Position numbers and translations under genes: made by a program. This document shows positions 1 to 9,918 of a stretch of 64,000 nt of DNA, piece by piece; the stretch's first letter is position 1; every line of letters begins with the position of its first letter. This DNA is from Monoplex corrugatus (Eukaryota; Mollusca; Gastropoda; Littorinimorpha; Ranellidae), in NCBI GenBank assembly GCA_030674185.1, contig CM060312.1:7172528-7236527 (forward strand), in the 5' to 3' direction. The notes beneath the pieces were generated by a model. It worked only from the letters and a program-made list of their open reading frames with translations, ran no database searches and was not told the DNA's origin.

Positions 1-840
1 CTGAACGGTCAACACGGACCGTCTCCTTGTCCCTGGAGGAGGTGGCGGCGGCTTCCAGACAAAGACGATGGTGATTACAGAGCGAGCTTCCAGACCTTCG
101 AGGGGGGGGGGAGGGGAAATGTGCCAGACGACGAAACCACGAGGCAGCGGCGGCGTGCAACCCCGACGTGAGGCTGGAACGGCCAGTTGCACACGTCGTC
201 TTGGCCTTTTAATAGAGATTGCACCACCGGACACTCACTCCATCACACACAGACACACCAGAGAGCCACATGAGAGGGGAAAGGAGAGGGGGGGGGGGGG
301 AAGAAGCGACACGAGAAGCCAGGACATCGCCAGGAGAGTGGAAGAGTTGGGAGCTGCTGTCATGAAAGGAAACACAGTTTGGTATTCATCGGTGAACACA
401 AAAATCGATAGTGGGCCCGCTGAAAATAGACGTGGCCAGGGCGAAGGAGACAGGCAGGAAAGGAGAGGGGGGCGGATGGGGGTGGTGGGGGGGGGGCAGA
501 GAGAACGACCGATCGGCATCGTAACAACAGCAACCAACCTTCCTGCTTATGTCAACTGGTCGTGGGATGAAAGAAAACATAAGCTTCCATGTTCCCCAAA
601 AAGAAAACAAAAGACGAAACATGGCGTATGTTATGTCCATATAAAAAGAAACATGGCTTAGGTCTGCGTCTCATTACACTTTACAGGGTGTATCAATTCT
701 GAACAAATGTGTTTTTCTTTTCATTTTTTTTTTTTTTTTTTCTTCTTTTTATTTTTCTTCTTCCTTCAAACACATAGTAATTCAATTTCATTATTTCAAA
801 GTTCTTATGCAATCACAACAAAATATTCTCTTTTCATTCT
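1..840. other. unassigned flank, G-rich then T-rich
   Basis: No gene is recognised. Poly-G runs lie near 101-110 and 289-300, and a T-rich stretch lies at 726-760. An open frame at 68-661 (+) has the composition of low-complexity DNA and resembles no family I know, so it is not called. Confidence 0.5.
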
Positions 841-842
841 GA

Positions 843-915
<73 letters not shown>

Positions 916-922
916 CCTCTCT
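841..922. repeat. (CT)n microsatellite
   Basis: Nearly pure CT array abutting the 3' end of the minus-strand LINE. It is preceded by a short motif (TTCTGACCATCTCTCT) that recurs with one change at the other end of the LINE, near 2792. Confidence 0.95.
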
Positions 923-1038
923 ATAATAATAATAATAATTACAATATTTATATAGCGCAAAATCTTGATAAAATCAAATCTAAGCGCTGAAGCAGACACA
1001 CACGTAAGCACGCACGCACGCACGCACGCACACACACG

Positions 1039-1092
<54 letters not shown>

Positions 1093-2779
1093 TGGCTATA
1101 AATGGGGAGAAAGAATAAAAGCAATAAAAGCAAGAATAAAAGCAATGGAAAATTATAGAGAGCATAGCATATACAATTATATATTATAACCATGTGATTC
1201 CCTCCGAGCGGAGACAGGCTGCAGAGGGGGGGGGGGGGTGTTGAGTGAGGTTAGGATTTTATGCGGAGGAGAAAAGGTGAGTTTTGAGAGCGGACTTGAA
1301 GGAGACAAAAGTAGGTTGCTGACGGACTGAGAGAGGAAGTCTGTTCCAGGAGAGTGGACCAGAAACAGAGAAGGCTCGTGGACCATAGGTATTGAGCTTA
1401 GTGCGTGGAAAGCGAAAAGTCAGAGGATCGGAAGCAGAGCGGAGGGTACGTGAGGGAAGATAGATCTCAAGTAGGCTTGACAGGTAATCGGGGGCTGCGT
1501 TATTGAGGCTTTTGTAGCACATGGTGTCTAGTTTGTACTGTATGCGCTTTGATACAGGGAGCCAGTGAAGTTGTGCCAGGAGAGGAGATATGTGGTCAGC
1601 TTTTTTCTTTTTGAGTACAAGGCGTACAGCATTGTTTTGAATGCGCTGTAGGATGTGAATGGTGGAGGCAGGAAGACCAGACAGGAGTGAATTGCAATAG
1701 TCAATGCGAGACATTATGAAGGAGAGAACGAGTTTTGCAGTTGTTTCGACAGAGAGATACTTCCTGATCAGCCTTATACGATGGAGATGATAGTAGCAGG
1801 ATCTGGCAGTTTGAGAAACAAAGTTGTTCATGGAGAGGGTAGAGTCAATGCAGACACCAAGGTTTTTAGCTGAATCAGAAATTGGGACTGATGTGTTACA
1901 TAATGGGAGAGAAAGAGGAGGCAGCTGAGAAAGTTTCTGACGGGTGCCAATGAGGATAGCTTCTGTTTTGTCGTCATTAAGCTGAAGTCTATTGTGTGTC
2001 ATCCAGTTCTTAATGTCCGAGTAACACTCAGTGGTGCGAGTCAACAGGCGCTGTATATTATCAGGTGAGTCACTGTCTTGAAGTTGGGTGTCATCAGCAT
2101 AGAAGTGGTGTTTTATGGAGTGGGAGTTGATGATGGTGGACAGGGGGGAGGTGTAAAGAGTGAACAGAACAGGGCCAAGGACAGATCCTTGTGGAACACC
2201 ACAGGTCAGGTATGCAGGTTGAGAGTAAGTGCCATTGATGAGAACGGTTTGTTTTCTGTTGGATAGGTATGAAGTGAACCAAGACAGAGCAATATCAGAG
2301 ATGCCAAAAGTATGATGAAGTCTAGAAAGGAGAATACCATGATCAATGGTATCAAAGGCTGCAGACAGATCAAGGAGTGTGAGGAGAGAGACTTTGCCAG
2401 TATCAGTTGCAAGGAGGAGATTGTTGAGAATGTGTAGTAGGGCAGTTTCAGTGCTATGGCACTGGCGGTAGGCTGACTGGAAAGGATTGAGGAGATTGTT
2501 GGCAGACAGGTGAGAGTTCAGCTGGTTGAGGACGACTTTTTCAAGGAGTTTTGACAAGAAAGAGAGATTAGAGATAGGCCGGTAATTTTTCAGTTCATTT
2601 GGATCTAAATTGTGTTTCTTGAGGAGAGGGTGAACAATAGCAGACTTGAAAGAATCAGGGACAGTTCCAGTTTGAAGAGAAGTGTTGATGATGTCAGTGA
2701 TGAATGGGAGGAGAGTAGGGAGACAGTCGGCGTAGAGAGAACCTGGAAGAGGATCCAGTTCGCAGGTTTTGAACTCTTA
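923..2779 (-). mobile_element. CR1/Rex1-like non-LTR retrotransposon, 5'-truncated, open RT frame
   Basis: The minus strand is open from about 2775 to 1259 and encodes a reverse transcriptase of a non-LTR retrotransposon. Visible RT blocks are NYRPISNLS, SAAFDTIDHG, GVPQGSVLGPVLF and the catalytic FYADDTQL, followed by thumb and C-terminal blocks (LGVCIDSTLS, YCNSLLSGLP, LQRIQNNAVRLV, LHWLPVSKRI). The usual N-terminal endonuclease is missing, so the copy is 5'-truncated. The 3' UTR contains a (CA)n array and ends in the GCGCTATATAAAT type terminus followed by an ATT repeat near 925-950, a 3' end shared by many CR1/Rex1-type LINEs. There is no stop or frameshift in the RT frame, so the copy is fairly young. 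CR1 versus Rex1 is not resolved. Confidence 0.88.
1019..1089. repeat. (CA)n microsatellite inside the LINE 3' UTR
   Basis: GCAC repeats pass into a pure CA array. It lies between the RT stop codon and the 3' terminus of the minus-strand LINE, so it grew inside the element. Confidence 0.9.
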
Positions 2780-2798
2780 CATTCTCTTTCCATCCTGA

Positions 2799-2799
<1 letters not shown>

Positions 2800-2872
<73 letters not shown>
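2800..2872. repeat. (CT)n microsatellite
   Basis: Long CT array at the 5' side of the LINE, running directly into a SINE. Confidence 0.95.
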
Positions 2873-2876
<4 letters not shown>

Positions 2877-3112
2877 GCCCCGTTAGCCAAACTGTTAGAG
2901 CGCTATGCTCATAATAGATGGGTCGTGAGTTTGACCCTCAGGCAGACCACATTTTTCCTCAGGCCCTGGCCAGCTCATGGGTTTATATGCAGGTTTAAAG
3001 CCTGGGCCATGATCATTTTGGATCTTCTCCATCACATGACACCTGTCAGTGTTACGTCAGTACGTACGGAATTCATTCCAAGCACAGAGATGTCATCTTG
3101 AGAGACTGAAAC
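2873..3112 (+). mobile_element. tRNA-derived SINE (family 1)
   Basis: The head is tRNA-like, with an A-box-like segment at 2883-2900 (GTTAGCCAAACTGTTAGAGC) and a B-box-like GTGAGTTTGACCC at 2925-2937. It is followed by GGCAGACCAC and a unique body containing TCATTTTGGATCTTCTCCATC. The head recurs at 48405-48490 and the body motif at 27562, which supports a dispersed family. It ends in ACTGAAACTGAAACT near 3112. Confidence 0.75.
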
Positions 3113-3147
3113 TGAAACTCTCTCTCTCCCTTCTACCAAACTGTAGA

Positions 3148-3148
<1 letters not shown>

Positions 3149-3227
<79 letters not shown>
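3149..3227. repeat. (CT)n-(CA)n compound microsatellite
   Basis: CT array switching to a CA array at about 3173. Confidence 0.95.
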
Positions 3228-3229
<2 letters not shown>

Positions 3230-4434
3230 GAAAAGGGGGAAGGGGAGATTATTTCATATTACCATGGAGAGACTGTGTCTGTATGTCTATCTGTCTATGT
3301 GCCCGATGCCAATCTTGTCCACTGTTGTGGCAGTTTACCACTGCCCTCAGTGCAAGTCATTTGAAACCTACTCAAGGTCAAACTAACCAATATTTCATCT
3401 TCATGATTACACTGTGTGAAACAAAAATTGTCAAACATTTAAGGTATAAGTTTCTATAAATACACACTTGAGAAAAAAAGCTGCTATTTATATTTAGGTC
3501 TAATTTTCTTCTTCATTATCATGTGGCTTCAATGGCAAACACACTATCACCACAGTATAAAAAAAAAGTGGCTTTGACCAAGTTTGTACATCTTCTCCTT
3601 CCTACAGAGGCTGAACTTTTACAAACTGTTACATACTGAAGGGAAAATTAGACAATACCATCTCAAACAACTTTTGTTCATTTCTATGTATCAAAAAACG
3701 CTTCCTTGGATTTTTAACAAAGTTATTTCATGCACTGTATAAACCTCATTTTCTCTACTCTTGGTGCCTTTTTCAAACTTCAAAGCACTTGATTACTCAA
3801 GGACAAAAGCATTAGGTCTACTAGGTCTGCTACTCTACACATGAAGCATATAAATAAAAAGAACCACAATATATACAGTGTCAAAAAAGTTATACCAACG
3901 AATTCCAATAAAACATTGACTTCTGTGTGTCAGTTGGTAAAGTGTTTTACAAAAGCATGAGACAAAGCCAGACACATGAATGTGAAGCAATATCAATCCC
4001 TAACAACAACAACAATAACAAAACAATGACAGTAGTGGTAGCAATGGTGTTTTTAAAGCATAAGAACAACAATGAAAATGGCCATATTATGAATAAAAAT
4101 GAAGGTAAATTACACACACAGAATCAAAAGAAAAGACGAAAGTAACAAAGCATCTGAAAGCAAACAAGAGAGGGAACAGACATGTATGTCTATTCTATGA
4201 TGGAAACAGATAAACCATAAGTCATAACACATCCAACATTAACAAAATTAAAAAATTATTTAGAATACTTTGCAATTACTAAAGTCCTAGTCAGCTGTGA
4301 CATAAAGAATGAATTACATTAATGATGTAATATTCCACACACACCGACCTTTGATCAGTCACATACTTTCAAATGTTAAGAGACTGTGTCTGTGCAAGCA
4401 TAAGACTGCACACGTGTACATCCACAACTATGCA

Positions 4435-4438
<4 letters not shown>
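3228..4438. other. unassigned AT-rich stretch
   Basis: No coding signal, tRNA-like head or recognisable transposon was seen on either strand. Confidence 0.5.

Positions 4439-4503
<65 letters not shown>
4439..4503. repeat. (TG)n microsatellite
   Basis: Pure TG array, followed by purine-rich GAGA-type sequence to about 4600. Confidence 0.95.
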
Positions 4504-4506
<3 letters not shown>

Positions 4507-4937
4507 GGAAAGATAGAGAGAAGGACTCAAGGAGAGACAGTCAGAGACAGAGACACAGAGAGACTAAGAGACCTAGACAGAGAGAAAGAGAGAGTGAATC
4601 AGGTTCGCTTAGTCTGTTTTGATTTGGTTTGGTTTAACATCGTTTTGTTTGGCAGATTGGTTGACTGATTGGTTGATTTGATTGATTGTTAATTTTGTTT
4701 GCTTGCTTGTGATGGCTGACTGGAAAACCATGATGAAGACAGACATCATAAATCATTAAATGACACTGTTTTGACATTTCTTCTGACAATGTGGAAATTT
4801 ACTCCATTTGTGAAAAAGATCGCACATTCCACCTTCAGCCAAGTGCAGGTACCACTGAGCAAACTTTTATCTCTAGTGTTCAAGTCACAGTATGCTGAGT
4901 TAAAACATTTCAGTTTCTCTCTCTCTCTCACACCACA

Positions 4938-5038
4938 CACACACACACACATACACACACACACACACACACATCCCACACCACACCACACACCACACCA
5001 CACCACACCACACCACAACCACACCACACCACACCACA

Positions 5039-5069
<31 letters not shown>
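4938..5069. repeat. (CA)n / (CCACA)n compound repeat
   Basis: CA array interrupted by CCACA pentamers at 4977-5040, then CA again. Confidence 0.93.
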
Positions 5070-5071
<2 letters not shown>

Positions 5072-5468
5072 GACAGTTTAGTAGGAGTGATTGCGAGTGC
5101 CGAAGTGGCTGATGAAGTTGATTAAAGCAAGTTAAGTCGAACTGAATGGGAACCAGAAAAATATGACAATCAAACGCGTTGGCCGAAAATTTGCGACTGT
5201 CTTGTCTGGTTGTACGCGTTCTGATTCTATTTTCGTGTTTTTGTGGTTCTTGTATGCTTGAACGCGGGCGGTCGCACTTGTTTCGGGTTTCGAATTGAAT
5301 GGGTGGGACTTATCAATAGGCCACCGTAGACCTACTGCAGGTGTAACAATGACCAATCGTTTTACACCGATTGATAAACACTGATTTGATTCGCCAACTC
5401 CGGCTGTCTGCTATAACTACAGTTGGTTATAAAACGATTATATTCAAGAGTACATACAGCACACATAC

Positions 5469-5619
5469 CATATGAGACATTTTCAATCAGCTTCAGAGGT
5501 CCTCGAAGTATGTAGACGACAAATATCACTAGAACGATCCAAAAAGCCCATAAATAAGCCCAGGACCATGCGATCCATGCCTTCATTCTATCAAAAGTTC
5601 TTGACAGGAAACCCGCCAT
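5469..5619 (-). CDS. possible first coding exon of a small one-pass membrane protein
   Basis: The minus strand opens with ATG at 5619 and encodes 50 residues before a good donor (TATG|GTATGT, cut at 5469/5468). The peptide starts MAGFLSRTFDRMKAW, contains one strongly hydrophobic segment rich in Trp, Leu, Ile and Val at about residues 16-38, and continues with a basic-flanked RGPLKLIENV. That looks like a type II or tail-anchored small membrane protein. The surrounding 5100-5890 stretch is free of microsatellites and richer in CpG than its neighbours, as expected around a promoter. I do not recognise the family, and no second exon was located towards lower coordinates. If the donor is not used, the frame reads on to a stop at 5362 (85 residues). 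Confidence 0.4.
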
Positions 5620-6591
5620 TGTAGAAGTGCAGTTTTGCAGACGACAAAACTTAGAACTGAAATGGATAGGCCTGTAATGATAATCATTCGAGATATAACC
5701 CTGAACTAAAGTGAAATTGTTAAGCTATTTCCACATGCTTTTATCTAAATTGGAGTTTTAATAAATTTTATAAACCATCTTTACTGCTCATCTACTGTAG
5801 GTAACAGGAAGTTTTGGAGATATGGCTGCTAATCAGCAATTCACAAATTCCCTAAATCGCCTATTGCCATCGGCGACGTTCGCGCGCTTGCTTGCTTGTA
5901 TTTAGCATGGTGTTTTTATTTTTGTCTGGTTGGAAATTTGTGTTATTGTTGTTGTTGTTTTCTTTTTCTTTCTTTCTATTTTCCTTTTTTTGTGGGGTGC
6001 TCTTTAGTTTTCTCGGATGTGTGCGTGCACGTTGTTTGTGCCATTGAATTTTTTTTTTTTTTACTGCACAGTTTGCATGCTTTGTCTTCGGTGGATATGT
6101 ATGTGCTAGTCGTTTGATGTTGATGTTGTGATTGTTTGTGTTTGTTTTATGTTGCTTTGATTTTGGTACGAGTTCCTTTTTGTCTATTGTGTTTTGTTTT
6201 TGTTTTGTTTTTGTTCGTTTGCTTGTTTTATTATCATCAATGTTGTAATTGTTGTTGTTGTGTATGCCTGTGTGAATCTCGGCTTTAGGCCTGCTCACTG
6301 TACATGATATTAAAGCAAACATAATACAAAACAAGAACAAGAACCAGTAACACTGCAACAAACAAAAACAACAAGATTTTACTAATTACTACTCCAAACT
6401 AGTGTTGCTGTACCACTACCAGCCATTACTTCTGCCGTGCTCCAAGGATATCTCCAACAGTACTGCTTCTCCTCCTACTTCAGCCATCTTTACTACCAAC
6501 ACCTCCCATATCATTGTCACCCCGTCACAGTTGCTGGCGAAGGTCAGCGTAAGTCAAAACGAAGTGAACTAATGTTATAAGATGTTAGTGG
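5620..6591. other. unassigned, T/TG-rich; small CpG cluster at 5871-5892
   Basis: A CpG cluster (GGCGACGTTCGCGCGC) at about 5873-5890 lies upstream of the minus-strand small ORF and could belong to its promoter. The rest is TTG- and TTTG-rich low-complexity sequence. No gene is seen. Confidence 0.4.
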
Positions 6592-6837
6592 ACTGATTGA
6601 TTTGGTTCAGTTTTTACGTCGGCACCCACCTCAGGTGATATGGCCAACAGGGATAACTATCCCAGGAAAGGGGGGGGGGGGTACCTATCTAATCCTATAC
6701 TGACTCAACCAGAACAACAATGGTGTTAAGATGGGACAGTGAGAAGGCCAGTTTTCAGGTAGCACACCCTGGGATTCGAACCCCCAACCATTAGCATGTG
6801 AATCCGACGCTCATCCAACTGGGCTACTGGGGCCGGC
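6592..6837 (-). mobile_element. tRNA-derived SINE with intact A and B boxes
   Basis: On the minus strand the head reads TAGCCCAGTTGG (A box, 6826-6815), an exact fit to the tRNA A-box consensus, and GGTTCGAATCCC (B box within 6785-6771), an exact fit to the B box. A body of about 180 bp continues to 6592 and includes a poly-C run on this strand (poly-G at 6670). The pol III promoter elements look undamaged. Confidence 0.85.
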
Positions 6838-6877
6838 ATTATGTTGGTAGCATACTGAGCACGTATATGTAGATACA

Positions 6878-8836
6878 ATGGTGAGAAACACTGGAAAGAG
6901 CCAAACAGCAGAAGTCCTCAAAGGAGAAGCTTTCGTCAAGCATGTATTTTGGCCCTTTAACTCCATACTCCATACTCGGTTCTCTACCAAAGAATACACC
7001 ACGGACTGGATAGACCTAGAGGTGGGCATTGCAATGGGCTGTGCAATCTCTCCCATACTGTTCGTGTTGGCAATGGAAGTCATCTTGAAAGCTGCAATGA
7101 AGAGTTCAGGTTCAGTGAATCTGGGAGATGGATACCAGATGCCTCCTCTGAAAGCTTTCATGGATGACACAACAGTCTTGTCCACGGATGAGGAAGAGAC
7201 ACACCAAATCTTAAAGCAGCTGGATGAGCTGGTGGCCTCTTCAAGAATGAGGTTCAAACCTAAGAAATCCCGAAGTCTCTCACTGCGAAAAGGAAAAGTG
7301 GCAGATTCAGTCAAATTCATGGTAGCCAACCAAGCCATCCCCACTGTCACAGAAGAGCCAGTAAAAAGTCTCGGAAGATGGTATGATGACTCCCTGAAAG
7401 ACACACAAAGGGGATGTGAAACCAAGCAAACAGCAGAAGAAGGCCTGAAGAAAATAGATAACTGCGGACTGCCAGGCAAATACAAAGTCTGGTGTCTACA
7501 GTTCATGCTGATACCAAAGCTGCTGTGGCCACTGCTAATCTATGACATTTGCACCAGCACAGTCGAAGCAATGGAAGCCAAAATCAACAAATACACAAGA
7601 AAATGGCTCGGTGTCCCACCTGGTCTCACTGATGTTGCATTCTACTGTCGTCAAGCAATGCTGAAGCTACCTCTGAAATCCATAGTGGAGGAATACAAAG
7701 TTGGAAAAGCAAGACTGTTGAGCATGCTGGAGGAATCGGAAGACAATATCGTGAGATCAGTTCATCCAAAGCTGAGAACTGGCAGAAAGTGGAAAGTCCA
7801 AGAGGCTGTAAACAATGCCAAGAGAAACCTCAGCATCAAAGAAATAATTGGACACACGCAAACCAACAGACAGGGACTGGGAGCAACAAAAATGCAGTGG
7901 TGGTCCAAAGCCAAAGGGAAGGAAAAAAGAGACATGATCATACAGGAGTTGAAGGAAGAAGAAGATGTCAAAAGAGTGCAGAAGGCAGTCCAGCAAGGTC
8001 AACAGGGGCAATGGACAACATGGGACAGTGCACTCCAAAGAAGTCTCAGCTGGAACGATATGTGGCACATGGCTCCTCTAAGGATAAGCTTCCTCCTCAG
8101 ATCTGTATATGACCTGCTCCCCTCGAATGCAAACTTAGTGAAATGGGGGAAAGCAGACGACCCAGCATGTCCGCTCTGTCAGAAGAAACAAACAGTGGAA
8201 CATGTCCTAAGCTCTTGCAAAGTAGCGCTAGCCCAAGGAAGGTATACATGGAGGCACAACCAAGTTCTGAAAGTGATCACAGATGTGGTTAGCGAAAAAA
8301 CCATGACCCCAAACGCACCAATTGCTATGACAACGTTCTACAAAGCAGGAGGGAAACAGGTCTGGCCCGAAAGTGCTATGACAACCAGCACATTGCCAAA
8401 GGGTCTTCTGGATGGAGCAGTCGACTGGGAGTGTACAGCAGACCTCCCAGAGTGGAGAAATTACCCAGATGTCATCAGCAAGACAGGCATGAGACCAGAC
8501 ATCGCTCTCCACTCTGACTCCTCGAAACAAGTGATTCTGATAGAACTCACTGTGCCATACGAAAGCAGAATGGAAGAAGCACATATCTACAAGACCGAAA
8601 AATACGCCGGTCTTGCCAGCACCCTGAAGAAAGCAGGTCTGCGGGTCAAAATCTTCGCCATAGAGGTCGGGGCAAGAGGGTTTGTGGGCACCTCCGCTTA
8701 TGATCTCATGAAACAACTCGCCATTTCTGGGAAGAAGAGGACTAGAGCCCTTAAAGCGATGGCAGAGGCAGCAGAAAGGAGCTCAAGCTGGATCTGGGCA
8801 AGGAGGAACGAAAAAAGTGAACTTCATAAGGATTAA
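6878..8836 (+). CDS. R2/NeSL-like RT with zinc knuckle and restriction-like endonuclease
   Basis: This is an uninterrupted frame of 652 codons. The first ~34 residues precede the left target-site duplication or lie in it and are target sequence, so the ATG at 6878 is accidental. The LINE protein starts near residue 35 and lacks the N-terminal zinc-finger/Myb part and the first RT blocks. Visible are the RT palm block VGIAMGCAISPILF, the catalytic box FMDDTTVLS (MDD in place of YADD) and SFKPKKS-like thumb sequence. Further on come a CX2CX7HX4C knuckle (CPLCQKKQTVEHVLSSC, about residues 433-449) and a PD-(D/E)XK-type restriction-like endonuclease (RPDIALHS ... ILIELTVPYE ... YKTEKYAGL, about residues 545-590). 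The intact frame suggests recent insertion. Placement within R2, NeSL or a related REL-endonuclease clade is uncertain. Confidence 0.85.
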   Translation: MVRNTGKSQTAEVLKGEAFVKHVFWPFNSILHTRFSTKEYTTDWIDLEVGIAMGCAISPILFVLAMEVILKAAMKSSGSVNLGDGYQMPPLKAFMDDTTVLSTDEEETHQILKQLDELVASSRMRFKPKKSRSLSLRKGKVADSVKFMVANQAIPTVTEEPVKSLGRWYDDSLKDTQRGCETKQTAEEGLKKIDNCGLPGKYKVWCLQFMLIPKLLWPLLIYDICTSTVEAMEAKINKYTRKWLGVPPGLTDVAFYCRQAMLKLPLKSIVEEYKVGKARLLSMLEESEDNIVRSVHPKLRTGRKWKVQEAVNNAKRNLSIKEIIGHTQTNRQGLGATKMQWWSKAKGKEKRDMIIQELKEEEDVKRVQKAVQQGQQGQWTTWDSALQRSLSWNDMWHMAPLRISFLLRSVYDLLPSNANLVKWGKADDPACPLCQKKQTVEHVLSSCKVALAQGRYTWRHNQVLKVITDVVSEKTMTPNAPIAMTTFYKAGGKQVWPESAMTTSTLPKGLLDGAVDWECTADLPEWRNYPDVISKTGMRPDIALHSDSSKQVILIELTVPYESRMEEAHIYKTEKYAGLASTLKKAGLRVKIFAIEVGARGFVGTSAYDLMKQLAISGKKRTRALKAMAEAAERSSSWIWARRNEKSELHKD

Positions 8837-9121
8837 ATTCCCTACAGATGATGTGTGCCCCGTTAGCACATTGGTAAAACCGCGTACCGCAGTTCTGAAG
8901 CGCAGAATCGCCCAGGTTCGATCCCCGGCGTGGGAAATTTTAAAAATAAAAATAAGACAACAGCAGAAGGGCATCCAGGAGTCATGACCTGGATGTGGCC
9001 CGGCCCCCCGAGAGTGTAAGGAATTCAGGGCCGAAACACTTGTCTAAAGGGGGTTACTTCTCTGAAGACCTTCTGTTGTCTAGCTCTCCCTAGAGTTTCT
9101 TTCTACCATACTCCATACTCG
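6963..9121 (+). mobile_element. R2/NeSL-like LINE, 5'-truncated, with 16-bp target-site duplication
   Basis: The element body runs from 6979 to 9105 and is bounded by an exact 16-base direct repeat, CCATACTCCATACTCG, at 6963-6978 and 9106-9121. Homology to the LINE protein begins at RFSTKEYTT, right after the left repeat, as expected for a 5'-truncated insertion made by target-primed reverse transcription. The 3' UTR (8837-9105) contains a tRNA-like module with a perfect B box. Sequence left of the repeat (about 6878-6962) resembles 20345-20420, a second genomic site, and sequence right of it is the 3' end of an older minus-strand copy of the same family. The insertion therefore hit older repeats. 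Confidence 0.85.
8857..8945 (+). other. tRNA-like module in the LINE 3' UTR
   Basis: A-box-like GTTAGCACATTGG at 8862-8874 and an exact B box GGTTCGATCCC at 8915-8925, in a tRNA-length segment followed by an A-rich stretch. The decayed minus-strand copy carries a related stretch (CAGTCCGAATCC, then AAATTTCCATT...ACGACAGCAGAGG) at about 9225-9110. The module is therefore probably part of the LINE and not a later SINE insertion. It is not a functional tRNA gene. Confidence 0.65.
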
Positions 9122-9918
9122 TGCCGCATCCATCAGGGTTATGACTCGTAGATACTCCTCTGCTGTCGTAATTTTTTGAATGGAAATTTGTCCTCCACCT
9201 GGATTCGGACTGGCACAGCCAAGGACGGTACTCAGGTATCTCAAGACCAAGTCACCCTTGTGACGAATGTCCTGATCACTTCGTTATTGTATATCAGCAA
9301 CATACAGGGGATTTTTAAACCTGATGAAGTTCACTTTTGTTTCTTCTTAACCAGATCCGACTGGAACACTTTTCAGCTGCTTCTGCCATTGTCTTTACGG
9401 CTCTTGTCCTCTTTTTCCCAATAACTGACAGATGTTTCATGAAGTCATAGGCTTATGTGCTCATCAACCCTCTTGCTCCCATCTCGATCTGTGGTGAGGA
9501 TTTTCTCAAGTTGCTAACTAGACTGGCATAATTTTTCAGTCTTGTAGATATAGGCTTCCTCAATCCATTCTAATTTCATACGGCATTGTGAGTCAGTCAG
9601 AATCATCAGTTTTGATGAATGTTAGTAGAGAGCTATATCTGGCTTCGTGCCACATTTGCTGATGATTTCCGTGTTGTTGTTGTTGTTGTTGTTGCTGCTG
9701 CTGCTGCTGCTGTTGTTGTTGTTGTTGCTGCTGTTGTTGTTGTTTTCCCATTGTAGAAGATCTTCTGTCTACTCCATCCCAGACGTCCATTCTTTCCAGC
9801 AAACCCTGCTTCCATTCTCTGGATCACAGCTTTTGCAGACCACCATCTGCTGCTTCCTGCCATGTAGAAGGTTGCTGGAGCTTCTTTACGCTTTTTTTCT
9901 CCTTGGCAGTACTGATCA
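9122..9918 (-). mobile_element. decayed second copy of the R2/NeSL-like LINE
   Basis: Reading the minus strand from 9918 to 9122 gives fragments matching the C-terminal half of the neighbouring + strand LINE. These are ATFYMAGS, EIISKCGTKPDIALY, a broken IYKTEK block, and RTRAVKTMAEAAEKCSSRIW ending in RRNKSELHQV and a stop near 9315, then the related 3' UTR. Several stops and frameshifts are present. A CAG/CAA expansion (9672-9744) sits between the FY..G block and the endonuclease block. Confidence 0.75.
9672..9744. repeat. (TTG/CTG)n trinucleotide array
   Basis: GTT and GCT triplets; on the minus strand CAA/CAG, reading as polyglutamine. It lies inside the decayed LINE and so is not a polyQ gene. 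Confidence 0.9.

Noticed and set aside
68..661. 197-codon open frame on the + strand
   Set aside because: Low-complexity, Gly/Arg-rich over poly-G DNA, no recognisable domain or splice context.
6771..8925. tRNA genes at 6771-6837 and 8862-8925
   Set aside because: A and B boxes are good, but each is the head of a longer SINE or part of a LINE 3' UTR and no complete cloverleaf acceptor stem is apparent.
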